Positions 33,494-41,659 of a stretch of DNA of 64,000 nt are shown piece after piece. The stretch's first letter is position 1. Each line of letters opens with the position of its first letter. Below the pieces are notes generated by a model. It was not told the DNA's origin. It saw only the letters and a list, made by a program, of their open reading frames with translations, and ran no database searches. This stretch comes from Gordonia iterans. GTDB taxonomy: Bacteria > Actinomycetota > Actinomycetes > Mycobacteriales > Mycobacteriaceae. The DNA is taken from assembly GCF_002993285.1 (NCBI RefSeq), contig NZ_CP027433.1, positions 2,170,001 through 2,234,000 of the forward strand, given 5' to 3'. Both the position numbers and the translations under genes were made by a program.

Positions 33494-35092
33494 GTGAACG
33501 CACCGGAAACGACTGACGGTCACAGTGTGCTGGCGCGGGCCGAATGGTGGATGCTGACGGTGTCGTGCCTGGCGGTGGCGCTGGTCGTCGCGGCGATGGC
33601 TGCACTGTATTCGGCGTTGCCGCTGATCGCGGTCGCGACCGGGGCGACCCAATCGCAGCTGACCTGGATCGTCGACGGCTACACCCTGATCCTGGCGTGC
33701 CTGGTCCTGCCCGCCGGCGCGGTGGGTGACCGCTACGGGCGCCGCGTCGTGCTGATCGCGGGCCTGGCGGTGTTCTCCGTGGCCTCGGCGCTGCCGCTGC
33801 TCATGTCGGGGCCGGTGTGGCTGATCGCGGCCCGCGCGGCGGCGGGCGCGGGCGCGGCACTGGTGATGCCCTCGACCCTGTCGATCCTGACCGCGGGGCT
33901 GCCCGAAGCGCATCGCGGGCGCGCGGTCGGGGTGTGGGCTGGGGTCGCCGGGTCCGGTGCGGTGCTCGGGATCCTCGGCTCGGGACTGCTGCTGGCGCGG
34001 TGGTCGTGGGAATCGGTGTTCGTGGGACTGACCGTGGCCGGGGTGGTGCTGGCCGCGCTGGCGTGCACCATCGCCGAATCCCGCGAGCGGGAACACCCGC
34101 CGGTGGACTGGGTGGGCGCGGTGGCGGTGGCGATCGCGATCGCGGCGATCGTGTTCGCCTGCGTCGAGATCCCCGCGCGCGGCTGGCTCGACCCGCTCGT
34201 GACCCCCACCCTCGCGCTCGGTGTCGCCGCGGCGGTGGTGTTCGTGATCATGGAGTTGCGGGTCGCCGCGCCGCTGCTGGATGTGCGGTTGTTCGCCCGG
34301 CGGGGGTTCGGGGCCGGGTCACTGTCGGTGACCATCCAGTTCCTGGTCACCTTCGGGGTGTTCCTGCTGCTGGTGCAATACCTGCAATTGATCCTCGGGT
34401 ACGGGCCGCTCGGTTCGGCGCTGGGCCTGGTGCCGATGGCGGTGCCGCTGGTGGCGATCTCGGTGATCGCGCCGTGGCTGTCGAGCCGGGTCGGGCTGCG
34501 GGCGATGACCGTCACCGGGCTGCTCGCCATCGCGACCGGACTCTTCCTGGTGAGCCGGTTGACCCTGGCCGCCGACTACCCAGACCTGTTGTGGCCGTTG
34601 CTGATCCTGAGCGCCGGGCTGGGATTGTGCACCGCCCCGGCCACCTACGCCATCGTCGCCGACACCCCCGTGGCCAAACACGGTGTCGCCGCCGCCGTCA
34701 ACGACGCCGCCCGCGAGATCGGCGCGGCCATCGGAATCGCCGTATCCGGCAGCGTGCTCGCCGCCGGATACACCCACCACATCCAACCCGCCCTGCCCCA
34801 GCTGCCCGAACCCGCTCGCGGCCCGGTCGCCGACTCCCTCGCCGCCGCCCTGCAGGTCGCCGACCGCGCCGGACCCGCCGCCCAGCCACTGGCCGAATTC
34901 GCCAAGACCGCGTTCGTACACGGCAGCACCCAGGCCGCGCTCGCGCTGGCGGCCATCACCGCGGCCGGAGCACTCGCGCTGGCCATCCTCGCCCCCGGAC
35001 GCACACCCCGGCCCACCCCCACCACGACCACGACCACGACCACGACCACGGTGCGCGAACCGGCATCCACACTGCAGGACCCCCACAGCTGA
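33494..35092 (+). CDS. MFS drug:H+ exporter, DHA2 (14-helix) type
   Basis: A 532-aa membrane transporter with about 14 predicted helices. LTWIVDGYTLILACLVLPAG followed by GDRYGRRVVL (motif A in the 2-3 loop) and the motif C-like AVGVWAGVAGSGAVLGILGS are typical of the EmrB/QacA-like DHA2 family, which exports cationic or lipophilic toxic compounds. The C-terminus has a low-complexity run of ten Thr encoded by ACGACC repeats (about 35028-35051). The GTG at 33494 has GGGAGG 5-6 nt upstream. Probably repressed by the divergent TetR protein. Confidence 0.9.
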   Translation: MNAPETTDGHSVLARAEWWMLTVSCLAVALVVAAMAALYSALPLIAVATGATQSQLTWIVDGYTLILACLVLPAGAVGDRYGRRVVLIAGLAVFSVASALPLLMSGPVWLIAARAAAGAGAALVMPSTLSILTAGLPEAHRGRAVGVWAGVAGSGAVLGILGSGLLLARWSWESVFVGLTVAGVVLAALACTIAESREREHPPVDWVGAVAVAIAIAAIVFACVEIPARGWLDPLVTPTLALGVAAAVVFVIMELRVAAPLLDVRLFARRGFGAGSLSVTIQFLVTFGVFLLLVQYLQLILGYGPLGSALGLVPMAVPLVAISVIAPWLSSRVGLRAMTVTGLLAIATGLFLVSRLTLAADYPDLLWPLLILSAGLGLCTAPATYAIVADTPVAKHGVAAAVNDAAREIGAAIGIAVSGSVLAAGYTHHIQPALPQLPEPARGPVADSLAAALQVADRAGPAAQPLAEFAKTAFVHGSTQAALALAAITAAGALALAILAPGRTPRPTPTTTTTTTTTTVREPASTLQDPHS

Positions 35093-35117
35093 TACTCACC
35101 GTGAAAGGGAGGTCGTC

Positions 35118-35627
35118 ATGACGGCCTACCACACCATCCTCGTCGACACCGACGGCTCCGACCGCTCCTACCGGGTGATCGACCACGCCGCCGAACTCGC
35201 CCGCGCCAGCCACGCCCGCCTGCTCATCCTGTGCGCCCGCCACGACATCGACGCCCACACCCTCGGCCCCGACCTCGACCGGCTCGGACCCGACGCCTAC
35301 CAACTCCGCGGCACCACCCCCACCGACACGATCCTGCGCACCGCCCGCCACCACGCCACCGCCCACGGCGCCACCGACATCACCACCCACATCCTGGCCC
35401 CACCCACCCTGCACGCCCTGCTGCACCTGGCCGCCACCACCGGCACCGACCTCATCGTCACCGGCCACCCCCACCGCCACCCGCTGCTGGCCCGCTGGCT
35501 ACCCAGCCTGCCCATCGAACTCGCCCGCCACGCCCACTGCGACATCCTCATCGTCCACGCCCCGCCCGACAATCCACCCCACCTGCCACCGAACCCCGCA
35601 GACCGGCACTCGACGACTGTCCCGTAA
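35118..35627 (+). CDS. Universal stress protein (UspA-like), without canonical ATP loop
   Basis: A 169-aa single-domain Usp fold protein: it begins YHTILVDTDGSDRSYRVIDHAAELA and later has DLIVTGHP, both standard Usp strands. The G-x2-G-x9-G-(S/T) nucleotide loop is not conserved; the sequence is GHPHRHPLLARWLPSLPIEL, so it may not bind ATP. It is unusually rich in His and Pro. GGGAGG lies 6 nt before the ATG and it follows the exporter by 25 nt, so the two are probably cotranscribed. Confidence 0.8.
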   Translation: MTAYHTILVDTDGSDRSYRVIDHAAELARASHARLLILCARHDIDAHTLGPDLDRLGPDAYQLRGTTPTDTILRTARHHATAHGATDITTHILAPPTLHALLHLAATTGTDLIVTGHPHRHPLLARWLPSLPIELARHAHCDILIVHAPPDNPPHLPPNPADRHSTTVP

Positions 35628-35639
35628 GCCGATCGGCCA

Positions 35640-35744
35640 CCGGAACACCACGATCCGCGGACTGCCGCCCAGCTCGCAGGTGTTCCGTAGAGGTGTTCCG
35701 CGTACCGTCCCGCTCAACCCCCGCTATCCGGAACAATTCCGGGT
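35640..35744. promoter_or_regulatory. Candidate res site of the Tn3 transposon
   Basis: The 105 bp before tnpR hold clustered repeats of one motif: CGGAACACC (35641-35649) is the exact inverse of GGTGTTCCG at 35679-35687, which is repeated at 35692-35700, and the perfect palindrome CCGGAACAATTCCGG (35728-35742) ends 2 nt before the resolvase ATG. Several inverted subsites upstream of the resolvase gene are the normal form of a res site, which also serves for self-repression of tnpR. Confidence 0.65.
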
Positions 35745-36365
35745 ATGGGTGAACCGTTCCGCGTCGGATACTGCCGTTGCTCCACCGATGAACAAGACGT
35801 CGAGATCCAAACCGACCAACTCCTCACTCTCGGCGTTCCACGCGACCGGATCTTCATCGACACCGGGTTCTCCGGCACCACCCGCCGCAACCGCACGGGC
35901 CTCGACAACGCGCTCGCCGCAGTGACCTCGGCAGCGGCGGCCGTCAGCGGGCGGCAGGTCGTGCTGACCACAACGAAATTCGACCGATTCGCCCGCAACA
36001 TGGCCGAAGCCGGAGAAATCCTCACCGACCTGCGCAAGCGCGATGTCCTGTTCGGGCTCGGCAGCTCCGTCTACGACTGGAACGACCCGTTCGGCAAACT
36101 CTTCCTGCAAACCCTGGCCATGGTCGCCGAATTCGAGGCCAACCTGGGCCACCTGCGCACCCGTGAAGGCATGGCCAAGGCCCGCGCCAAGGGCCGCCTC
36201 AAGGGCAAACAGCCGAAACTGCCTCTCGCAGCACGCAAAACGATCCACCGCCGCTACCACGACCCCGGCGACGACGCCAGCCTGGCCGACCTCGCCGAGG
36301 AATACAGCGTCGGTCGCTCCACCATCCACCGCATCATCAGCAGCCCCGCCCCACCCCGCATCTGA
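35745..36365 (+). CDS. tnpR: Serine resolvase of the Tn3 transposon
   Basis: A 206-aa serine recombinase. The catalytic serine is Ser13 in VGYCRCSTDEQDVEIQ, followed by the TGFSGTTRRNRTGLDNAL block, LTTTKFDRFARNMAEAGEI with the conserved DRFAR arginine, and the E-helix segment. The C-terminal helix-turn-helix is at about 180-202 (LAEEYSVGRSTIHRIIS). It would resolve cointegrates formed by TnpA at the res site upstream. It lies 42 bp from the right terminal repeat. Confidence 0.95.
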   Translation: MGEPFRVGYCRCSTDEQDVEIQTDQLLTLGVPRDRIFIDTGFSGTTRRNRTGLDNALAAVTSAAAAVSGRQVVLTTTKFDRFARNMAEAGEILTDLRKRDVLFGLGSSVYDWNDPFGKLFLQTLAMVAEFEANLGHLRTREGMAKARAKGRLKGKQPKLPLAARKTIHRRYHDPGDDASLADLAEEYSVGRSTIHRIISSPAPPRI

Positions 36366-36407
36366 CGCAAACCAGCGCACCGCCCGAGCCGATCACGACG
36401 GCATCGT

Positions 36408-36458
36408 CGCTGGTCCAGCCATATGTGTTGTTTTCCGCGCGATTACTACCGGAACCCC
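36408..36458 (-). repeat. Tn3 right terminal inverted repeat (51 bp)
   Basis: The reverse complement starts GGGGTTCCGGTAGTAATCGC and is identical to 12674-12724. Weaker similarity extends about 25 bp further inward. Confidence 0.95.
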
Positions 36459-36463
36459 AACTG
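36459..36463. repeat. Target-site duplication, right copy (AACTG)
   Basis: Directly follows the right terminal repeat and matches 12669-12673. Confidence 0.9.
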
Positions 36464-36652
36464 GCGCGACGGAAACTGTCCGTCGGCGAACTCGCCGACC
36501 GGGTCGGCATCACGCCGGCGAACCTCGCGGTGTTGAAGAACGGCCGTGCGAAGGCGATCCGCTTCAGCACCCTCGCGGCGCTGTGCGAGGCCCTCGACTG
36601 TCAGCCCGGCGACCTGCTGCGCTGGACTCCGGATGCCGAACCGCCCTTGTGA
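36464..36652 (+). pseudogene. 3' part of the Cro/CI-type regulator split by the transposon
   Basis: Continues the frame begun at 12641. It encodes 62 residues with the helix-turn-helix LSVGELADRVGITPANLAVL, then NGRAKAIRF and LCEALDCQPGDLLRW, and ends at TGA 36652. These are hallmarks of the short XRE/YozG-like regulators. An ORF could start inside the transposon end at 36425 and read through the terminal repeat into this part, so a chimeric protein with the full DNA-binding domain is conceivable if transcribed. Confidence 0.88.
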
Positions 36653-36700
36653 CACCCCGGCGACAAGCTCGGAAACCGCCCGGGCCGGCGGGGCCGGACG

Positions 36701-38677
36701 TCACGATGGGACTGTCGCGGCAAGGCTGGTCAGCATCGGAACGTTCCGTGCCACCTCGGGGATGCCGAAGGCCTCCACCAGATCGCCGGCGATCGGACGG
36801 AGCCGTTCGCACAGCTCGTTGACGCCGCGGCGGATCGCCTTGGCCCGCTCCACCGAGACATAGCGGTGCATCAGGAACCAGCCCAGATCGGCTTCCAGCG
36901 CGGAGTAGACGAACAGGTCGCGCACCGTCTGGAGCGTCTCGCGCACCGCTGAGCCCTCGTCGAGCCGGTCGATTGCGGCCTGGAAGGCCTCCAGGACGAT
37001 TCGCTCGATGTGCGCCTCGCCCGCCTTGATCAGGTGGTCCTGGGTGGCGGTGAAGACCTCGAAGGCATCGGTGTCGTCGTCGCCGGCACGCCGCATGCGG
37101 GCGGCGGCGGTGCGCACCAGATGGTCCTCGCGCCCCTGGAACAGGGCGAGCTGCGTGTCGGCGTCGGTCAGGTCGCTGTCGTCCGGAGTCTCGTCGGAGG
37201 CGTCCAGCATGGTCTGCACCAACTGCCGGATGCCGGTCTTCTCGGCTGCCACGTCGCGGGCCATCCCGGCGACGAAGCGGACCCAGCCGCCGGCGTCGAG
37301 GCCGTCGACCTCGTCGGCGTAGTCGGTGAGCAGCTGTTTGGCGGCGAGCTGGGTCATCACCAGGTTGTCGCCCTCGAAGGTCGTGAAGACGTCCAGGTCG
37401 TCGCGGATCAGCGGCAGGCGGTTCTCCGCCATGTAGCCGGCGCCGCCGCATGCGGTCCGGGCCTCGATCGCGGCGCGCGACGCCAGGGTGGTGTGGCCGG
37501 CCTTGATACCGGCGGCCTTGGCCTCCAGGCGCCGGAGCTCCCGCGGGTCGACGTCGTCGGGGTCGAGCACCTGGATCTCGTGCAGTTGCTCGGTCACCTC
37601 GTTCTGGGCGATCGCGAAGGCATACGCCCGGGCGACCAGCGGGAGCAGCCGGCGCTGGTGGGCCCGGTAGTCCAGCAGCAGCAGCTCGCTGCCCTCGTCT
37701 CCGGGGCCGCTGAACTGACGGCGCTTCAGGGCGTACTCGACGGCCAGGGTCAGGGCGAGGCGTCCGGCCGCGCCACCGGAGGCGCCGACGGTGACGCGCC
37801 CCCGGATCAGGGTGCCGAGCATGGTGAAGAAGCGGCGGTTGTCCGACTCGATCGGGCTGGAGTACGTACCGTCGTCGGCGACGTCGGCATACCGGTTGAG
37901 CAGCGCCGAGCGCGGGACCCGGACGCGGTCGAACATGATCCGGCCGTTGTCCACGCCCGGCAGTCCGCCCTTGTAGCCGCAGTCCGAGGTGGTGACGCCC
38001 GGCAGATCGTCGCCGTTCTCGTCGCGGAGGGGGACCACGAAGCAGTGCACGCCGCGGCTGTGCGGCGTCTCGCCGGGGCCGCCGGTGATCAGCTGCGCGA
38101 AGACCGCGCCGTACTGCGCGTGTTCGGCGGCGCCGCCGATGTAGTCCTTGCGCGACGACGGAGTCGGGGAGTGAATCTCGAACTCTTGCGTGTCGGGCAG
38201 GTAGGTGGCCGTGGTCTCCAGCGCCTGCACGTTGGACCCGTGACCGGTCTCGGTCATCGCGAAGCAGCCGAGGACGTCCAGATCGATCAGCCCCTGGCGG
38301 AAGCGCTCATGGTGCGACTGCGTGCCGAGGTTCTCGATCGCGCCCCCGAACAGGCCCCACTGGACGCCGGCCTTGACCATCAGCGAGAGGTCCCCATATC
38401 CGAGGGTCTCGATCGCGGTGACGGCCGCACCCGGATCGGAAGGACCGTCGGGCGAAGCGAAGCCCTGCGCCGGGAAGCCGAGGGGCACCATCTGCTTCAT
38501 CAGGTCGAGCATCCGTGCGCGGTAGTCGGGCAGGGGCACACCGGACAGGGGCACCAGGCCGGCTTCCTCGATGTACCGGCGCACCACGTCCCGGCTGGCC
38601 GCCCACCGGCCGTCGAGCACCGCGCGCAGATCGGAAGACAGGGGCAGATCGGAGGAGAGATCGTCGTCTCGGGTCAT
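36701..38677 (-). CDS. Acyl-CoA dehydrogenase/oxidase family flavoprotein
   Basis: A 658-aa protein with the acyl-CoA oxidase-like fold. Features: CFAMTETGHGSNVQALETTA (FAD/substrate loop), RVPRSALLNRYADV, KRRQFSGP, and ACGGAGYMAENRLPLIRDDLD with TTFEGDNLVMTQLAAK toward the C-terminal third. The length (650 aa rather than 380) and the C-terminal extension of about 200 residues point to the long-form ACOX-like group. It should oxidise acyl-CoA at the alpha-beta position. It is convergent with the split regulator and divergent from tesB, and belongs to the chromosome, not the transposon. Confidence 0.88.
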   Translation of the reverse strand: MTRDDDLSSDLPLSSDLRAVLDGRWAASRDVVRRYIEEAGLVPLSGVPLPDYRARMLDLMKQMVPLGFPAQGFASPDGPSDPGAAVTAIETLGYGDLSLMVKAGVQWGLFGGAIENLGTQSHHERFRQGLIDLDVLGCFAMTETGHGSNVQALETTATYLPDTQEFEIHSPTPSSRKDYIGGAAEHAQYGAVFAQLITGGPGETPHSRGVHCFVVPLRDENGDDLPGVTTSDCGYKGGLPGVDNGRIMFDRVRVPRSALLNRYADVADDGTYSSPIESDNRRFFTMLGTLIRGRVTVGASGGAAGRLALTLAVEYALKRRQFSGPGDEGSELLLLDYRAHQRRLLPLVARAYAFAIAQNEVTEQLHEIQVLDPDDVDPRELRRLEAKAAGIKAGHTTLASRAAIEARTACGGAGYMAENRLPLIRDDLDVFTTFEGDNLVMTQLAAKQLLTDYADEVDGLDAGGWVRFVAGMARDVAAEKTGIRQLVQTMLDASDETPDDSDLTDADTQLALFQGREDHLVRTAAARMRRAGDDDTDAFEVFTATQDHLIKAGEAHIERIVLEAFQAAIDRLDEGSAVRETLQTVRDLFVYSALEADLGWFLMHRYVSVERAKAIRRGVNELCERLRPIAGDLVEAFGIPEVARNVPMLTSLAATVPS

Positions 38678-38720
38678 GGCGTCCAACGTACCGGGGCCGG
38701 GGCCGGCGGTCGCGGGGTGC

Positions 38721-38726
38721 GATAAT
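38721..38726 (+). promoter_or_regulatory. Extended -10-like GATAAT for leaderless tesB
   Basis: GATAAT ends 6 nt before the GTG start of the thioesterase gene, and no ribosome site is visible in between. The spacing places the transcription start at the GTG itself, which suggests a leaderless mRNA, a common form in Actinobacteria. Confidence 0.5.
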
Positions 38727-38732
38727 CGGCGG

Positions 38733-39587
38733 GTGCCGAGTATCGAAGACATCCTGACGATCGAACGGATCGACGACGACATCTATCGCGGGGGAGTGTT
38801 CCCGAGTGTGCTGCGCCGGACCTTCGGCGGTCAGGTCGCCGGACAAGCGCTGGTCGCCGCGACCAAGACGGTCGCACCGGAGTTCGCGGTGCATTCGCTG
38901 CACGGGTACTTCCTGCGGCCCGGGAAGGCCGACCAACCGGCGATCTTCCTGGTGGACCGGATCCGTGATGGGCGCTCGTTCGTGACGCGCCGGGTCACCG
39001 GCGTCCAGAACGGGGAAGCGATCTTCTCGATGTCGGCGTCGTTTCACGTCACCGGGGACGAGGGCCTCGAACACCAGGACGCCGTGCCGCCGGCCGTCGA
39101 CCCGGAGACGCTGCTGGATCGCCGCGACGTCGGATCCGACGCCGAGCGCTCGCTGTTCCAGGAGTGGGAGAACTTCGACATCCGCATCGTGCCCCGTGAT
39201 CAGCTGGTGCTGGCCGGCGGCCTGGCCGCACAGCAGCGCGTGTGGTTCCGCTACCGCCACGCACTGCCCGACGACCAGCTGCTGCACGTGTGCACCCTCG
39301 CCTACATGAGCGACATGACGCTGCTGGGCTCGGCCAAGGTTCCGCACCCGGGCGCGCAGGCGCAGACCGCGTCGCTCGACCACGCCATGTGGTTCCTGCG
39401 GCCGTTCCGCACCGATGACTGGCTGCTCTACGACCAGACCTCACCGTCGTCGAGCGGCGGGCGCTCGCTGACGCAGGGACGGATCTTCGACCGCGCCGGG
39501 CGGATGGTGGCCGCGGTGACCCAGGAAGGTCTCACCCGCACCAACGTGCCCGCCGACCAGGTCTCGATCATGAAAGCCGATTCGTGA
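38733..39587 (+). CDS. tesB: Acyl-CoA thioesterase II
   Basis: A 284-aa double hot-dog thioesterase that hydrolyses acyl-CoA to acid and Co[17 protein letters not shown] near the N-terminus, [10 protein letters not shown] at about 52, and [20 protein letters not shown] at about 213-232 with the catalytic Asp are typical. Its position before pdxT matches M. tuberculosis tesB2. It overlaps pdxT by 4 nt. The start is set at the GTG because a -10-like box directly precedes it. Confidence 0.92.
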   Translation: MPSIEDILTIERIDDDIYRGGVFPSVLRRTFGGQVAGQALVAATKTVAPEFAVHSLHGYFLRPGKADQPAIFLVDRIRDGRSFVTRRVTGVQNGEAIFSMSASFHVTGDEGLEHQDAVPPAVDPETLLDRRDVGSDAERSLFQEWENFDIRIVPRDQLVLAGGLAAQQRVWFRYRHALPDDQLLHVCTLAYMSDMTLLGSAKVPHPGAQAQTASLDHAMWFLRPFRTDDWLLYDQTSPSSSGGRSLTQGRIFDRAGRMVAAVTQEGLTRTNVPADQVSIMKADS

Positions 39588-40204
39588 CCGCGGTGGTCGG
39601 CGTCCTCGCCCTGCAGGGCGACGTGCGCGAGCACGTCGACGCGCTGACGGCCTGCGGGGTGCGGGCCGTTCCGGTGCGGCGGGAGAGCGAACTGCACGCC
39701 GTCGACGGTCTGGTGATCCCCGGCGGAGAGTCGACGACGATGAGCAAGCTCCTCGGTGTGTTCGAGCTGGACGACCCGCTGCGCCAGGCGCTCCGGGACG
39801 GGTTGCCGGCATACGGCTCGTGCGCAGGCATGATTCTGCTCGCATCGCGGATTCTGGACACGCGGGCCGACGCCCGGCACCTGGATGCGCTCGACGTCAC
39901 CGTGCGGCGCAACGCCTTCGGCCGCCAGGTCGAGTCCTTCGAGACCGATCTGGATTTCGCGGGCATCACGGACGAACCCGGTGCAGACCCGCTGCGTGCG
40001 GTCTTCATCCGCGCGCCGTGGGTGGAGGAGGCCGGTCCCGACACGACGATCCTGGCCACCGTGCCCGCCGGGCCGGCGGCGGGGCGTATCGTCGCTGTGC
40101 GGCAGAACGGCGTGCTGGCCACGTCGTTTCATCCCGAGGTCACCGGCGACCTGCGGGTCCATCAGTACTTCGTCGACATGGTCAAGGAAGGGAGAGCCTC
40201 ATGA
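39584..40204 (+). CDS. pdxT: Glutaminase subunit of PLP synthase
   Basis: A 206-aa class I glutamine amidotransferase giving ammonia to PdxS. Catalytic Cys is in [11 protein letters not shown] at about 85, [11 protein letters not shown] lies at about 47-57, and the His/Glu pair is in [15 protein letters not shown] near the C-terminus. GTGA overlap with tesB and ATGA overlap with yebC show a coupled operon. Confidence 0.95.
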   Translation: MTAVVGVLALQGDVREHVDALTACGVRAVPVRRESELHAVDGLVIPGGESTTMSKLLGVFELDDPLRQALRDGLPAYGSCAGMILLASRILDTRADARHLDALDVTVRRNAFGRQVESFETDLDFAGITDEPGADPLRAVFIRAPWVEEAGPDTTILATVPAGPAAGRIVAVRQNGVLATSFHPEVTGDLRVHQYFVDMVKEGRAS

Positions 40205-40956
40205 GTGGACACTCCAAATGGGCTACCACCAAGCACAAGAAGGCCGCCATCGATGCCAAGCGCGGCAAGATGTTCGCCAAGCTCATCAAGAACATCGAGG
40301 TCGCCGCGCGCACGGGCGGCGGTGATCCGGCGGGCAATCCGACACTCTTCGACGCCATTCAGAAAGCGAAGAAGTCGTCGGTGCCCAACGACAACATCGA
40401 GCGCGCCCGCAAGCGCGGCGGCGGCGAAGAGGCCGGCGGCGCCGACTGGCAGAACATCACCTACGAGGGCTACGGTCCGAGCGGGGTGGCCCTGCTGATC
40501 GAGTGTCTCACCGACAATCGCAACCGCGCCGCCACGGAGGTGCGCACCGCGATGACCCGCAACGGCGGGAACATGGCCGATCCCGGTTCGGTGAGCTATC
40601 TCTTCACCCGCAAGGGCGTGGTGACTCTGCCCAAGGGCGAGCAGACCGAGGACGACGTGCTCCTGGCCGTGCTCGATGCCGGCGCCGAGGAGGTGAACGA
40701 CCTCGGGGAGGCGTTCGAGGTGGTGTCCGAACCCGGTGACCTGGTCGCGGTGCGCACCGCGCTGCAGGAGGCCGGCATCGACTACGACTCGGCCGAGCCC
40801 GACTTCCGCGCCTCGGTCGAGGTGGCCGTCGACGCGGACGGCGCTCGCAAGGTGATGAAGCTGATCGACGCGCTCGAAGACTCCGACGACGTCCAGAACG
40901 TCTACAGCAACGTCGACATCAGCGACGAGGTCCTCGCCGAACTCGAGGACGACTAG
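40201..40956 (+). CDS. yebC: YebC/PmpR-family DNA-binding regulator or translation factor
   Basis: A 251-aa protein starting [20 protein letters not shown], the invariant YebC N-terminus, and ending with the acidic [16 protein letters not shown]. YebC family members are known both as transcriptional regulators and, more recently, as factors relieving ribosome stalling at proline runs. It lies upstream of ruvC, a common neighbourhood. Confidence 0.95.
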   Translation: MSGHSKWATTKHKKAAIDAKRGKMFAKLIKNIEVAARTGGGDPAGNPTLFDAIQKAKKSSVPNDNIERARKRGGGEEAGGADWQNITYEGYGPSGVALLIECLTDNRNRAATEVRTAMTRNGGNMADPGSVSYLFTRKGVVTLPKGEQTEDDVLLAVLDAGAEEVNDLGEAFEVVSEPGDLVAVRTALQEAGIDYDSAEPDFRASVEVAVDADGARKVMKLIDALEDSDDVQNVYSNVDISDEVLAELEDD

Positions 40957-40988
40957 CCTGCCGCGCGCGCCGCGTGTCGGGCGATCGG

Positions 40989-41028
40989 ATGTCTGACCGG
41001 TGCGTTAGAATCTCGAACAACTGTTCGC
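40989..41028 (+). promoter_or_regulatory. DNA-damage promoter of ruvCAB: PafBC-type promoter plus LexA box
   Basis: TCGAACAACTGTTCGC at 41013-41028 matches the mycobacterial LexA (SOS) box TCGAAC-N4-GTTCGA at 11 of 12 conserved positions. Just upstream, ATGTCTGAC (40989-40997), 8 nt, then TAGAAT (41006-41011) resembles the LexA-independent damage promoter TTGTCRGTG-N8-TAnnnT recognised with PafBC. The LexA box begins 2 nt after the -10 element, where repressor would block initiation. Confidence 0.75.
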
Positions 41029-41065
41029 AGCGGTCGGGATGCGACGTGTCGGAAGGGGCAGCGCG

Positions 41066-41659
41066 GTGCGTGTCATGGGAGTGGACCCGGGATTGACCCG
41101 GTGCGGCATCGCCCTGGTCGAGTCCGGGTCCGGTCGCACGGTCACCGCGCTCGACGTCGACGTCGTCCGCACGCCCGCCTCGATGGAGTTGCCAGACCGG
41201 CTGAGCGCGATCTACGCCGCCGCCCAGCACTGGATGGACACGCACGCCCCGGACGTCGTCGCCGTGGAGCGGGTGTTCGCGCAGCGCCAGGTCAGCACCG
41301 CGATGGGGACCGCGCAGGCCGCGGGGGTGATCGCCCTGGCCGCAGCCCACCGCGACGTGCCGGTCCGCTTCCACACTCCGAGTGAGGTGAAGGCCGCCGT
41401 CACCGGTTCCGGCCGCGCCGACAAGGCTCAGGTCACGATGATGGTCACCCGAATCCTGGGCATGCAGCAGGCCCCCAAGCCCGCGGATGCCGCCGACGCG
41501 CTGGCGCTGGCCATCTGCCACTGCTGGCGCGGTCCGGTCAACGAACGGATGGAAGCCGCGGCCGCGAAGGCCCGCCTCGCGCAGGAGGCGCATCGCCGGC
41601 GTCTCGAGGCAGCGCGGCGGGAGCAGGCACGACGACACGAGAAGGTGGTGGGCCAGTGA
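41066..41659 (+). CDS. ruvC: Holliday junction resolvase RuvC
   Basis: A 197-aa endonuclease that cuts Holliday junctions during recombination repair. The acidic residues are seen in [11 protein letters not shown] (Asp near residue 6), [12 protein letters not shown] (Glu near 69) and [13 protein letters not shown] (Asp near 145). A basic C-terminal tail rich in Arg/Glu is longer than in E. coli. The GTG at 41066 has GGAAGGGG 7 nt upstream. First gene of ruvCAB, with a damage-type promoter before it. Confidence 0.95.
   Translation: MRVMGVDPGLTRCGIALVESGSGRTVTALDVDVVRTPASMELPDRLSAIYAAAQHWMDTHAPDVVAVERVFAQRQVSTAMGTAQAAGVIALAAAHRDVPVRFHTPSEVKAAVTGSGRADKAQVTMMVTRILGMQQAPKPADAADALALAICHCWRGPVNERMEAAAAKARLAQEAHRRRLEAARREQARRHEKVVGQ

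Larger units (their letters stand above)
12674..36458. mobile_element. 23.8-kb Tn3-family transposon carrying an oxidation gene cluster and an exporter
   Basis: The ends are 51-bp perfect inverted repeats beginning GGGGTTCCGG and flanked by a 5-bp direct duplication, AACTG. The left end carries the Tn3-type transposase (12822-15836), the right end a serine resolvase (35745-36365) with a candidate res site. Joining the flanks without the element restores an intact reading frame, so both boundaries are exact. Cargo: two IS elements, the CYP153/second P450 cluster, a TetR/MFS pair and a universal stress protein. Intact ends, transposase and resolvase suggest it could still be mobile. Very recent insertion is plausible because the terminal repeats and target duplication are unmutated. 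Confidence 0.95.

Noticed and set aside
35020-35060. Poly-Thr tail of the exporter as a functional domain
   Set aside because: It is encoded by ACGACC hexanucleotide repeats at the C-terminus and most likely is neutral low complexity.
36425-36652. Intact small XRE regulator gene starting at 36425
   Set aside because: Its first 13 codons are the transposon terminal repeat; the true start lies at 12641 across the insertion.
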